From positions 124,001 through 188,000 of the forward strand of contig NZ_AUXY01000080.1 in the NCBI RefSeq assembly GCF_001625695.1: a DNA stretch of 64,000 nucleotides, in the 5' to 3' direction. The notes beneath the pieces are model-generated. The model had not been told where the DNA came from and did not search any database. It worked only from the letters and a program-made list of their open reading frames with translations. Within the stretch, counting starts at the first letter, position 1, and the number at the start of each line of letters is the position of its first letter. Below, piece by piece: positions 1 to 8,036 of this stretch. The DNA comes from Pseudoalteromonas luteoviolacea H33-S (GTDB lineage: Bacteria > Pseudomonadota > Gammaproteobacteria > Enterobacterales > Alteromonadaceae). The position numbers and the translations under genes were made by a program.

Positions 1-300
1 GTCTCAACCAAAGCACAAAACCTTGCGAATATATTAGATACAATGCTGAGAAAGAAAAAAAGTGTCGATTTGCCTTTGCGTGAACGCTGTGAAGCGCCAG
101 ACCCCCACGATCAAGTCGTAGAATATAAATGCTCACTACGAGACCCTCATGGCAATACAATCACATCATATGTTATTGAACCTCAGTATCCAGGCGATGA
201 AGCCTATTGGGAAAACTTAAAAAGAGTCAAAGAGGCTCAGTATAGAAAAACTAAATTTGATGGTATTCAAGCGGTTATAAACAAGCTGCGTAGCCTGTAA
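1..300 (+). CDS. 3' end of an unrecognised protein gene (open at left edge)
   Basis: The frame is open from base 1 to the TAA at 298-300. The first internal ATG, at 43, has no Shine-Dalgarno sequence, so the gene probably begins before the window; if ATG 43 were the start it would encode 85 aa. The visible part has a basic run (LRKKKS), then a hydrophilic region with DPHDQVVEYKC and QYPGDEAYWENL and a basic C-terminal helix. There are no membrane segments and no signal peptide in view. I recognise no family and assign no function. Confidence 0.5.
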   Translation, partial: VSTKAQNLANILDTMLRKKKSVDLPLRERCEAPDPHDQVVEYKCSLRDPHGNTITSYVIEPQYPGDEAYWENLKRVKEAQYRKTKFDGIQAVINKLRSL

Positions 301-350
301 GGCGAGAAGCTTTGGCGCACACAAGTATATCGTGATGCGCCATTTCTAGC

Positions 351-797
351 CTACTCTTTATCAACGCTTTGTGATAATTTTGAGATAAGCTTTTTCAGAG
401 TATCTTTCTCACCTTCAGAAAAACTTTCTAACAAAACTTGCTCCCACTCTAACGCTTTCGGCGTCAGCTGTTTATACAAATCGAATCCCATATCAGTGCA
501 CTCTATTACTGTTGCACGCTTATCTTCTGGGTGCTGATTAAGGCGAAGGAATTGCTTCTGCTCTAATTGCTTTATTGCACGTGACACAGTCGATTTATCC
601 ATATTAGCTAACTCACAAATTTGCTTCGCCGTTGCAAATTGAATATTTATCACATGCGAGAGCACACGCCATTGAGCCTGAGTTAACCCGGCTTCTTGGC
701 TATAAACGTGTGCAAAAGCGTCACTAACCTTGGTAGACAAGGCGACCAGTTGATAAGGCAAAAAATGGCTAATATCTAAAATCTTTGATTTACTCAC
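351..797 (-). CDS. MarR-family transcriptional regulator, divergent from hmgA
   Basis: A 148-aa winged-helix protein. The MarR core is visible: LTQAQWRVLSHV, then the recognition region QICELANMDKSTVSRAIKQLEQKQFLRL and the wing HPEDKRATVIECTDMG. I chose the GTG at 797 because AGAGGTG lies about 9 nt upstream; an in-frame GTG at 809 has no comparable site and would add four residues. It is transcribed away from hmgA across a short region holding a perfect palindrome between the hmgA -35 and -10. Its likely job is ligand-responsive repression of homogentisate catabolism, possibly with autoregulation; this is inferred from position. The family call is firm, the ligand is unknown. Confidence 0.85.
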   Translation of the reverse strand: MSKSKILDISHFLPYQLVALSTKVSDAFAHVYSQEAGLTQAQWRVLSHVINIQFATAKQICELANMDKSTVSRAIKQLEQKQFLRLNQHPEDKRATVIECTDMGFDLYKQLTPKALEWEQVLLESFSEGEKDTLKKLISKLSQSVDKE

Positions 798-857
798 AGT
801 GCAAAGCACCTCTCATTTTTGTAATTATTAATTTACAGTACATCTTTATCAGGATGT

Positions 858-886
858 TTGCAATTACTCTCACATGAGAGTATCTT
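858..886 (+). promoter_or_regulatory. predicted sigma-70 promoter of hmgA
   Basis: TTGCAA (858-863), a 17-nt spacer and TATCTT (881-886) match the -35 and -10 hexamers at four of six positions each. Transcription would begin near 892, leaving a leader of about 24 nt before the ATG at 916. Confidence 0.5.
865..882. promoter_or_regulatory. 18-bp perfect palindrome, probable MarR operator
   Basis: TACTCTCA-CA-TGAGAGTA is a perfect 8+2+8 inverted repeat, the size and symmetry of a MarR-dimer site. It fills almost the whole spacer between the predicted -35 and -10 of hmgA, so a bound dimer would block RNA polymerase. It lies about 70 bp from the start of the divergent MarR gene. Confidence 0.65.
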
Positions 887-915
887 ACAGAAAACATCAA
901 TGGAGTCTACGTAAA

Positions 916-2211
916 ATGAGTACAGAATTCGACTATTTGACAGGATTTGGTAACGAATTTGAAACTGAAGCCCTACCAGGCGCGTTACCAGTAGGACAGT
1001 TTTCACCGCAAAAAGTGAAATACGACCTATACGCAGAGCAATATAATACAACTGCATTTACAGCACCTCGCGCTGAAAACCGCAGAAATTGGTTTTATCG
1101 TATTCGCCCATCTGTTTTACAAGGTGAGTACCAACCAATGGACAATGGCTTAGTGAGAACAGGTCCTATTACAGAAGTACCAACGCCACCGTCAATGCTG
1201 CGTTGGAACCCAGTTGAAGTGCCTACTGAGAAAACAGACTTTATTGATGGTCTAATTACAATGGCTGCCAATGGCAGTGCAAATGGCCAAGTAGGTATTG
1301 GCATTCATGTATACGTGGCCAATGCCTCAATGGAAGGTCGCTACTTTTATAATGCTGATGGTGAATTATTATTTGTGCCTCAACAAGGTGAACTAGTATT
1401 ACACACTGAGTGCGGTAAGCTGGCGATTAAGCCTGGTGAGATTGCAGTTATCCCACGGGGTCTTAAGTTCCGCGTCGAGCTAATTAGCGAACAAGTACGT
1501 GGCTATATTTGCGAGAACTACGGTCACCCTTATATTTTACCTGAACGTGGGCCGGTTGGCGCAAATGGTTACACTAACGAGCGTGACTTTCAGTACCCTG
1601 TCGCAGCATTTGAAGACTTAGAAGGCGATTTTGAACTTGTCGCTAAATTCAATGGCAACCTATTCCGTTGTGATATCGGACATTCTCCACTAGATGTGGT
1701 TGCATGGACAGGTAACAGCGCACCATATAAATATGACCTCTCGCGCTTTAACGTGATGAATACAGTGAGCTTTGACCATCCAGATCCATCAATTTTCACA
1801 GTCTTGACGTCTCCTTCAAGCGAAGAAGGCGTTGCTAATGTTGATTTTGTTATCTTCCCACCACGTTGGATGGTTGCAGAGAATACGTTCCGCCCACCAT
1901 ATTATCACCGTAACATCATGAGTGAATTTATGGGCCTGATCGAAGGTGTATATGACGCAAAAGAGCATGGTTTTGTGCCTGGTGGCATGAGCTTGCATAA
2001 CTGCATGTCTCCACATGGTCCTGAAGCTGATGTATTTGAAAAAGCCTCAAACGCAGAACTTGAACCTCAGCGCTACGAGAATACCTTGGCGTTTATGTTT
2101 GAATCTCGTTATGTGATTTCTCCAACTAAATATGCGCTGGAAGGTAAAGAACGCCAACCAAACTATTCAGATTGTTGGAAAGGCATCAAAAAGTACTTCA
2201 AAGGTGCATAA
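916..2211 (+). CDS. hmgA: homogentisate 1,2-dioxygenase
   Basis: Cytoplasmic Fe(II) ring-cleavage dioxygenase converting homogentisate to maleylacetoacetate in tyrosine/phenylalanine breakdown. The 431-aa product starts with the family signature YLTGFGNEFETEALPGALP; the iron-site motifs PPYYHRNIMSEFMG and SLHNCMSPHGPEAD lie in the C-terminal half. An upstream in-frame ATG at 874 would add 14 residues, but it lies inside the operator palindrome and upstream of the predicted transcription start, so ATG 916 (GGAG about 10 nt before) is preferred. maiA follows 75 bp downstream. No 4-hydroxyphenylpyruvate dioxygenase or fumarylacetoacetase gene is in the window. Confidence 0.97.
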   Translation: MSTEFDYLTGFGNEFETEALPGALPVGQFSPQKVKYDLYAEQYNTTAFTAPRAENRRNWFYRIRPSVLQGEYQPMDNGLVRTGPITEVPTPPSMLRWNPVEVPTEKTDFIDGLITMAANGSANGQVGIGIHVYVANASMEGRYFYNADGELLFVPQQGELVLHTECGKLAIKPGEIAVIPRGLKFRVELISEQVRGYICENYGHPYILPERGPVGANGYTNERDFQYPVAAFEDLEGDFELVAKFNGNLFRCDIGHSPLDVVAWTGNSAPYKYDLSRFNVMNTVSFDHPDPSIFTVLTSPSSEEGVANVDFVIFPPRWMVAENTFRPPYYHRNIMSEFMGLIEGVYDAKEHGFVPGGMSLHNCMSPHGPEADVFEKASNAELEPQRYENTLAFMFESRYVISPTKYALEGKERQPNYSDCWKGIKKYFKGA

Positions 2212-2245
2212 TAGATAAATCTGCATAAAAAACTATATCTATATT

Positions 2246-2263
2246 GGCCACTGCAATGTGGCC
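2246..2263 (+). terminator. GC-rich hairpin between hmgA and maiA
   Basis: GGCCAC and GTGGCC enclose a 6-nt loop, followed by TTTGTCG. The U-tract is short, so it may be a weak terminator, an attenuator or an mRNA-stability element setting the hmgA:maiA ratio. Confidence 0.4.
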
Positions 2264-2286
2264 TTTGTCGTGAATAAGGATTTAAA

Positions 2287-2913
2287 ATGAAACTATATAC
2301 TTACTTTCGTTCGTCGGCGGCCTATCGCGTTCGCATCGCGCTCAACCTTAAAGGTATTGAGCATCAGCTTGAAGCTGTTAACCTTTTGAAATCTGAACAA
2401 CAACAAGCACCTTACACAGATAAAAACCCACAGGGTCTATTACCAGCAATGGAAACTGAGCAAGGTACTTTAGCGCAATCTTTAGCAATCCTAGAGTGGC
2501 TAGAAGAAACACACCCAAACATACCTCTTTTGCCATCGGATCCATGGCAAAAGGCACAGGTACGAAATTTCAGTTATGCCATTGCATGTGATATTCACCC
2601 TATTGATAACCTGCGTGTTCTTAAATATTTAAGTGGTGAATTAAACGTAACTGATGAGCAAAAAACGACTTGGTATAAACACTGGATCATTGAGGGCTTC
2701 AAAAAGCTAGAACCTACATTAGGTGAAGGGCCTTTCTGCTTTGGCGAACAACCGACGTTGGCAGACCTTTGCCTAGTGCCACAGGTATTTAATGCACTGC
2801 GTTTTAAAGTCGATATGACACAATTTCCAAAAATTGCAGCCATTTACGCACACTGCAACACGTTGGAAGCATTTATTAAAGCAGCACCCGAGAATCAACC
2901 GGATGCAGCTTAA
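2287..2913 (+). CDS. maiA: maleylacetoacetate isomerase (zeta-class GST)
   Basis: Glutathione-dependent cis-trans isomerase turning maleylacetoacetate into fumarylacetoacetate, the step after HmgA. The 208-aa length is usual for the family. The N-terminal thioredoxin fold carries the zeta-class active-site signature RSSAAYRVRIALNLKGI; the conserved PxGLLPA-type loop is seen as NPQGLLPAME, followed by AILEWLEE. The helical C-terminal domain holds PTLADLCLVPQVFNA. AAGGA upstream supports the ATG at 2287. It probably shares the hmgA transcript. The next enzyme, fumarylacetoacetase, is not adjacent. Confidence 0.95.
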   Translation: MKLYTYFRSSAAYRVRIALNLKGIEHQLEAVNLLKSEQQQAPYTDKNPQGLLPAMETEQGTLAQSLAILEWLEETHPNIPLLPSDPWQKAQVRNFSYAIACDIHPIDNLRVLKYLSGELNVTDEQKTTWYKHWIIEGFKKLEPTLGEGPFCFGEQPTLADLCLVPQVFNALRFKVDMTQFPKIAAIYAHCNTLEAFIKAAPENQPDAA

Positions 2914-2933
2914 TTAAATCAAGTATTGGGGCG

Positions 2934-3164
2934 TTATTTTAATGCCCCATGGACTTGGTCAATATGAGACAGTAGGTCGTGACCCAAGTCAGTCAAATAA
3001 CCTCCATCAGGTCTATCTATTACGCCTTTCGCAAATAGCCGCTCAGCTGCTGCCAAAATGCTTTGATCCGCACTGCTATGTATTTTGATGCCTTGGTGCA
3101 AACTACTCCTTGGAAATTTTGCCAATAGTTCTAGTTCCGCCATTAACTGAGTGTCAAATGCCAT
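2934..3164 (-). CDS. TIGR02647-like small DNA-binding-type protein
   Basis: A 76-aa protein matching a conserved gammaproteobacterial family of unknown role annotated as putative DNA-binding. The signature HQGIKIHSSADQSILAAAERLFAKGVIDRPDGGYLTDLG fits a small winged-helix-like fold (short quotations here: HQGIKIHSSAD, AAERLFAKG, DGGYLTDLG). The ATG at 3164 is preceded by AGGGGGA; the upstream in-frame start at 3185 has no such site. It converges with maiA, and a hairpin over 2927-2949 overlaps its 3' end. Its function is unknown. Confidence 0.7.
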   Translation of the reverse strand: MAFDTQLMAELELLAKFPRSSLHQGIKIHSSADQSILAAAERLFAKGVIDRPDGGYLTDLGHDLLSHIDQVHGALK

Positions 3165-3344
3165 ACTTCCCCCTATTACAATCAAGCTACCATTCGGGCA
3201 TGACTTGTGCTTACATTTTAATATAATCGGTCAGACGGTTTTGCCGCTGACAATCCTTTTGAACAGCCGTTTTCAGTACTAGGTTGTTACAGTAACATTA
3301 GTGCCGATAAACGTACTTCGACCTAATAAACATTAGCCCAGACT

Positions 3345-3641
3345 ATGAGTAATGCCATGTATAAGATCAATTTTTTATCATTTTTAATACTTTTTTTATC
3401 TTGTTTGCCATTAAATGCAAAAGAAAATTCGCCGAGGGTATTTATTGACTCACCGCAGCGCGTTTGCTTGTTTAACTCATCTCAATATAGCGAAGGGTCA
3501 TTAATCAAACAGTTTAATGAAATGTATGTTTGCAGTCACAAATATACAAACCAACCAGATAGCCAGCTAGTATGGTTAAAACTCGATGAAAATGGGCAGC
3601 CTAAAAGGCTGGATCTCAGAGGTAAGATAAGAGTACACTAG
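3345..3641 (+). CDS. small secreted protein, DUF1496-like
   Basis: A 98-aa protein with a signal peptide (hydrophobic FLSFLILFLSCLPLNA, cleavage near NAK-E). The mature part has RVCLFNSSQYSEGSLI followed by YVCSHK, resembling the DUF1496 pattern of two cysteines around a Y-S-x-G-x motif; the cysteines may form a periplasmic disulfide. Starts at 3345 and 3357 are both possible and neither has a strong ribosome-binding site. A VF530 gene follows 25 bp downstream on the same strand. The family call is tentative and the role unknown. Confidence 0.55.
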   Translation: MSNAMYKINFLSFLILFLSCLPLNAKENSPRVFIDSPQRVCLFNSSQYSEGSLIKQFNEMYVCSHKYTNQPDSQLVWLKLDENGQPKRLDLRGKIRVH

Positions 3642-3666
3642 CGCGTCACGAATTTTAGGTTTAAAC

Positions 3667-3918
3667 ATGAGTACACAGCAACCAAATAACCCACTCCATG
3701 GTGTCAAACTACAAGACATAGTTGAAAAGCTGGAAGCTGAGCTAGGCTGGGAGGAAATGGCGCAGCATGTTGACATCAACTGCTTTAAAAAAGACCCTTC
3801 CGTTAAGTCTAGTTTAAAGTTTTTGCGCAAAACGCCTTGGGCTAGAGACAAAGTTGAACAACTATATTTAGATACTTTTCACGGCTTTGCATGGCCAACA
3901 AGTCCTCAAAAAAAGTAA
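3667..3918 (+). CDS. VF530/DUF2132 family protein
   Basis: An 83-aa cytoplasmic protein with the highly conserved VF530 core: NPLHGVKLQDIVEKLE, GWEEMAQHVDINCF, and DPSVKSSLKFLRKTPWARDK with VEQLYL. The family is a small alpha-helical fold whose first member has a solved structure and which is thought to bind DNA, but no cellular role is established. It is probably co-transcribed with the secreted protein upstream. The family call is secure. Confidence 0.85.
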   Translation: MSTQQPNNPLHGVKLQDIVEKLEAELGWEEMAQHVDINCFKKDPSVKSSLKFLRKTPWARDKVEQLYLDTFHGFAWPTSPQKK

Positions 3919-3957
3919 CCACTGACAGTGAGAGGTGAACGCCTCTTGCTGACAAAA

Positions 3958-4668
3958 TCAATGCAATTTAAGCTTTTCATAACTACTGATAATTCTCCTC
4001 GTCACATGAGGTGAAAGACCTTTATTACAGGCAAAATATAGTTCAGTATCCAAATTCCGCAGGGTTAAAACCGGCTCTAACAGCGCACTATTGGGTTCAT
4101 TCTGTCTCTTAAATTCAAACTGATTGTCGCTTAGAATAACCAAATCGACAAACTTTCGCCTCGTCGCAAGTAACTCAAACACTCGGTCAAATGAGTTTAT
4201 TAATACTAAATTGTACCCTTCAATAAACCCATTCTTGATTAAAAACTGGTGGCTGTAGTTATCTTTTATCACTGCTACTTTATACTGTTTTGTATCTTCT
4301 ATTGTTTCTAGAGAAATTTGCGACGACTTGAGCGCATAAAAGGAGGTTGTAAACTTACTAATTGGGAAAATCCAATTAAATTTTTCACTACGAACTTCAT
4401 TTTTAGCCATCGAAAAGATACACGTATTCTCATCTCGTGCTGCCGTATTGTATGCCGTCGTCCAACTCTGCACAGAAATTCTATAGTTTATTTTTGATTC
4501 ATCTAATACCGCTTTAACTTTGTCTACCGCGCTGCCAACTAATTCGCCCTCACCATTAAGATATTGAAACTTTGGAAAATTTTCAGTCACTATATTGAGC
4601 GTATAATTAGCTTGAACGAGTGTCGCGAACAAAAAGAAATAGCATCCAAGCACCCACAAATACAACAC
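3958..4668 (-). CDS. periplasmic solute-binding-like protein (SBP_bac_3 type)
   Basis: A 236-aa protein with an N-terminal signal peptide (LWVLGCYFFLFATLVQA). The mature part starts YTLNIVTENFPKFQYL and has the two-lobe pattern of amino-acid-type binding proteins: GELVGSAVDKVKAVL, then TCIFSMAKNEVRSEKFNWIFPI, then VIKDNYSHQFL. No permease or ATPase genes are adjacent. Such stand-alone homologues are abundant in Alteromonadales and many have no demonstrated transport partner. The ligand is unknown. Confidence 0.75.
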   Translation of the reverse strand: MLYLWVLGCYFFLFATLVQANYTLNIVTENFPKFQYLNGEGELVGSAVDKVKAVLDESKINYRISVQSWTTAYNTAARDENTCIFSMAKNEVRSEKFNWIFPISKFTTSFYALKSSQISLETIEDTKQYKVAVIKDNYSHQFLIKNGFIEGYNLVLINSFDRVFELLATRRKFVDLVILSDNQFEFKRQNEPNSALLEPVLTLRNLDTELYFACNKGLSPHVTRRIISSYEKLKLH

Positions 4669-4818
4669 TTCTCTCCAATCAGACTAGGTATATTTATACA
4701 AACTATAGGTAAGAATTGATACTCTGTGAAATGTGTAGGAAAAGATATTTGAATTGGGTATTCACAGGGGACTTAAAGATGATGAAAGGAGCAAATACTC
4801 CTCTCATCATATCCGAGA

Positions 4819-5931
4819 TTATGCTTTGTTCATTGCATCAATCAAAAATGCTGAGATCTTAGCCCCTTCTCGTAAAGTCGTTTCTGAGCTAGATTGCCCA
4901 GCTAAAGAACTATCTGTAAATGGTGCAATTTCCATCATATCAGCACCTGTAATTGGGAACTCTTTAGCAAGCGCTTTCAAAATCGTAAGCGCCTCTTCAG
5001 GTGTTAAACCGCCTGTTTCAGGTGTACCTGTCGCCGCAGCAAACTCTTCATCAAGGGCATCGATGTCAAAGCTAACGTACAGCTCATCAACATTATCAGC
5101 TTTAAGCTGCTCAATTACACCAGCAACAATTGCGTCTGCACCTTTTTCACGAATTTCATGTGCCCAATGCTGCTTAACACCGAAAGTACCTTCCCAGTGC
5201 TCTTTCGCTTTTCCGCTTGAACGAATGCCAAACTGGATAAGATGATGTGGAGCCGGTAAAAACTCAAGAATGTGAGTACACCAAGAGCCAAAACAAAGAT
5301 CGATACCTAATCTTTCTACTAGCAAGTCAGTGTGCGCATCAAAATGAATGATAGCCGTACGCTTGCCCTGCTCTCTTTTTGCTTTTAAGTAGGCTTTTGT
5401 AAGTGGATAACTGATAGAATGGTCACCGCCAATACCAAATACACCTTTATCTGGATAATACTTATAAAAGCCGTCACATACATCTTCAGTGATTGAAAGC
5501 GGTGCGACAAAGTATTCACTGTTTTCGTCTTGATAAAGCGCTTTTTGACAGTTTGAGATCGTACCTTCATTTAAATACTTGTCATGAAGTAAGTGAGGAA
5601 TAACACGAACATCACCTAAATCAAATGCTGATGTTTGCGGCTGTTGCTCTATTAACGTACTTCTTAAAAACAGTGGACCCCAGTTTGCACCACGTAAAAT
5701 ACCACCACCACAGTCAGAGCTAATACCTAAAATCGCGGCTTTGTGCTCACTCGCATCAATCGTTTGTAGCGAGTCTTTCCAAAGCGCTTCAACACCTTCT
5801 GTTTGGCCATATAACTTTTGTCTAAGTGCGTCTTTACGCTCCTTAGCCGTATTTACAGTGAAAACACCATCACCTGGTGGACACAAACAATTTTCTAGTT
5901 TTTCAAGGTATTGTGATTTGCTGTTGCTCAT
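4819..5931 (-). CDS. arginase/agmatinase/formimidoylglutamase-family hydrolase
   Basis: A 370-aa ureohydrolase-fold enzyme with both Mn-binding motifs: GIGGDHSISYP, then HFDAHTDLL, and SFDIDALDEEFAAATGTPETGGL. The substrate is a guanidino or formimino compound. The long N-terminal region (about 100 residues before the core) and the LCFGSWCTHI insert make it longer than typical agmatinase or HutG. ATG 5931 is preceded by GAGGAG; the in-frame start at 5961 is not. No histidine-utilisation or polyamine genes are adjacent, so I do not choose between arginase, agmatinase and formimidoylglutamase. Confidence 0.85.
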   Translation of the reverse strand: MSNSKSQYLEKLENCLCPPGDGVFTVNTAKERKDALRQKLYGQTEGVEALWKDSLQTIDASEHKAAILGISSDCGGGILRGANWGPLFLRSTLIEQQPQTSAFDLGDVRVIPHLLHDKYLNEGTISNCQKALYQDENSEYFVAPLSITEDVCDGFYKYYPDKGVFGIGGDHSISYPLTKAYLKAKREQGKRTAIIHFDAHTDLLVERLGIDLCFGSWCTHILEFLPAPHHLIQFGIRSSGKAKEHWEGTFGVKQHWAHEIREKGADAIVAGVIEQLKADNVDELYVSFDIDALDEEFAAATGTPETGGLTPEEALTILKALAKEFPITGADMMEIAPFTDSSLAGQSSSETTLREGAKISAFLIDAMNKA

Positions 5932-6152
5932 AGCGTGCTCCTCAATAATTTGCATAATCATGCTAAATTAACTCTACTTCAAAAACGTATTCCGCTATTG
6001 AATTTAACCCATTTCCAATCATATTCCCCATTAGGTTTATCAAATCAAAATTGAAAAAACGCTTTAAATTCAAGGGAGTTATTATTAAAAATAATGAGCT
6101 AAGAGAAAATTACAATTAGAATAACGCTGATATAACATGGTGGAAATATAAG

Positions 6153-6194
6153 TCAACCGCTTAGAGAAAAATGCGCATTTCTCTAAGCGGTTGA
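6153..6194. terminator. perfect 17-bp hairpin downstream of the DUF2189 gene
   Basis: Arms at 6153-6169 and 6178-6194 are fully complementary with an 8-nt loop. It lies 22 bp past the stop of the minus-strand DUF2189 gene and within the upstream region of the arginase-family gene. There is no clear U-tract on either strand, so termination is likely but not certain. Confidence 0.55.
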
Positions 6195-6215
6195 ATATTC
6201 ACAGATGATGTCTAG

Positions 6216-6995
6216 TTATTCGTATCCTCTGGGCTTTTTCGTTTTTATAATAGCGATATAACCATGCCAACTTGCGTAAGATAGTAACGGCATAATAATG
6301 ATAAAACCTGCTGCGCCAGTTAAAAACCCGATGACAACAAGCGTGACTATGGTTAAGCCCCACACAATCATCGCTGGGACATTAGTCCCCACAGCATGGA
6401 TAGATGACACCACTGCTGTCATTATATCAACACGGCGTTCCATCATAATCTGGGGCGTAAATGCCGAGATAGCGAATACAGCCATCATAAGAATGCCACC
6501 GACAATAGAGCCCAATGCTAAAAAGGCAGACAGCTGTTCAAAATTAGGGTTTGGTACATTTGGGTAAAGCGCATGTATTAGTGCCGCCAAGCGCATCCAT
6601 ACTATCATGATTACCATTAATAAGATTGCAAAACCCCACTCACCAGCTGGGTTTCTAAACATTGACTTTAAGCTATGCATCAGTGTTGGCTTGTGGCCTT
6701 TTTCTAACTCCCAAGCAACATCATACAACCCAGCGGCAAATGCCGGACCAATTAAGGCAAATGCGACGGAGGCAGGTAAAATCACTAAATGCGTACCTGA
6801 CTGAAAAACAAGCCACATGATAAATGCAGGAATGATGCTGAAGACCAAACCGTAAACTAAGCTAAGAATTGGCGCCCTAACAATATCTTTGCAAGCTAAT
6901 GATAACCAGTGAAACGGGGCGAGTGCTGCTATTTGATTACTCTCTAAACACCGAGCGAACTCCGGATTTTTATCTACTGAGTGAGATGTTGGCAT
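6216..6995 (-). CDS. DUF2189 integral membrane protein
   Basis: A 259-aa polytopic inner-membrane protein with about six hydrophobic segments. It starts with a cytoplasmic region (residues 1-40), followed by PILSLVYGLVFSIIPAFIMWLV, and carries the family hallmarks LIGPAFAAGLYDVAWELEKG near residues 80-100 and the final segment PLLSYASWHGYIAII. GAGGA lies before the ATG. DUF2189 proteins often sit near cytochrome-oxidase genes in proteobacteria, but none is in view here. The role is unknown. Confidence 0.8.
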   Translation of the reverse strand: MPTSHSVDKNPEFARCLESNQIAALAPFHWLSLACKDIVRAPILSLVYGLVFSIIPAFIMWLVFQSGTHLVILPASVAFALIGPAFAAGLYDVAWELEKGHKPTLMHSLKSMFRNPAGEWGFAILLMVIMIVWMRLAALIHALYPNVPNPNFEQLSAFLALGSIVGGILMMAVFAISAFTPQIMMERRVDIMTAVVSSIHAVGTNVPAMIVWGLTIVTLVVIGFLTGAAGFIIIMPLLSYASWHGYIAIIKTKKPRGYE

Positions 6996-7184
6996 AAAAT
7001 TGTCCTCTCTACATTGCTATATTAAGGTTTAGATTAGCGAAGCCCAACATGCAAGCATGGCAATAGTTCACTTATGTTTTTATTGATCAAATCGATATTA
7101 TGGGTGTGCTAGTAACAAGTTTACCTGTATTGCAACCAAGCTCGTTTTTAAAATAACCAGTTGACGAACTTGCGCCGACACAGC

Positions 7185-7196
7185 GGACATGTGTCC
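7185..7196. promoter_or_regulatory. inverted repeat upstream of udp
   Basis: GGACA-TG-TGTCC is a perfect 5+2+5 inverted repeat about 57 bp before the udp start. It may be an operator, but no matching promoter geometry is clear and a chance occurrence cannot be excluded. Confidence 0.25.
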
Positions 7197-7253
7197 TGTA
7201 CTTAAATCTCGCTAACTTTAACCATTACGTTTTAGAACACAGAAAGGTTTTTT

Positions 7254-8018
7254 ATGGAAAAGGTATTTCACTTAGGGTTGACCAAAGCAGATCTTCAAGG
7301 GGCAACACTTGCTATCGTGCCTGGCGATCCTGAACGCTCAAAGCGTATTGCACAGCAATTAGATAATGCTATTTGCCTTGCACAAACACGTGAATTTCAC
7401 ATTTACCTTGCGACAATCAAAGAACAACCTGTGGTTGTCTGCTCAACGGGAATAGGCGGACCATCTACTTCAATTGCTGTTGAAGAACTTGCTCAGCTTG
7501 GTATCAAAACTTTCCTACGCATCGGAACAACGGGTGCAATTCAGCCGCAAATTGATGAAGGTGACATTCTTGTCAGTACTGCCTCTGTAAGATTGGATGG
7601 TGCGAGTCAACACTTTGCGCCGTTGGCTTACCCTGCGGTATCTGATTTCCATAGCACGCAAGCAATGGTACAAGCATGTGAGCTTGAAGGCGTACCGTAC
7701 CATACGGGCATTACAGCATCTAGCGACACTTTCTATCCAGGACAAGAACGCTATGACACCTTCTCTGGTTATGTTTCTAAAGCATTTCAAGGCTCATGTG
7801 AAGAGTGGCAAAAGCTTAATGTTATGAATTATGAGATGGAATCGGCAACGCTATTTACTATGTGTGCGGCGCTTGGGCTTAAAGCCGCTTGTGTTGCAGG
7901 CGTATTAGTTAACCGTACGAGACAAGAAATTCCTGATGTTGACCACCAGCTAGTTGAAAAACGTGCTGTGTCGGTGGTTATCAAAGCAGCTGAGATACTG
8001 CTTACACAAGCAAAGTAG
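7254..8018 (+). CDS. udp: uridine phosphorylase
   Basis: Cytoplasmic phosphorolysis of uridine to uracil and ribose-1-phosphate in pyrimidine salvage. The 254-aa length is typical. Family motifs are KVFHLGLTKADLQGATLAIVPGDPER, the phosphate-loop STGIGGPSTSIAVEELAQLG, TFLRIGTTGAIQ, and the nucleoside-binding NYEMESATLFTMC (each seen as a contiguous block). AAAGG lies upstream of the ATG. It converges with cdd: Cdd makes uridine from cytidine and Udp then cleaves it, so the two face-to-face genes form a salvage unit. Confidence 0.95.
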   Translation: MEKVFHLGLTKADLQGATLAIVPGDPERSKRIAQQLDNAICLAQTREFHIYLATIKEQPVVVCSTGIGGPSTSIAVEELAQLGIKTFLRIGTTGAIQPQIDEGDILVSTASVRLDGASQHFAPLAYPAVSDFHSTQAMVQACELEGVPYHTGITASSDTFYPGQERYDTFSGYVSKAFQGSCEEWQKLNVMNYEMESATLFTMCAALGLKAACVAGVLVNRTRQEIPDVDHQLVEKRAVSVVIKAAEILLTQAK

Positions 8019-8035
8019 GCTAGCGCCTACTTTGT
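8010..8035. terminator. bidirectional terminator between udp and cdd
   Basis: An 11-bp perfect stem (8010-8020 with 8025-8035) and a 4-nt loop TAGC. The stem includes the last codons and stop of udp and ends one base before the cdd stop codon, so a single element serves both convergent genes. Confidence 0.7.
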
Positions 8036-8036
8036 A

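Noticed and set aside
874..915. Upstream ATG of hmgA
   Set aside because: It lies inside the operator palindrome and upstream of the predicted transcription start; the conserved N-terminus begins at 916.
4754..5245. 163-aa open frame on the plus strand
   Set aside because: It is antisense to the arginase-family gene, serine-rich and without a recognisable domain; a shadow of the real gene.
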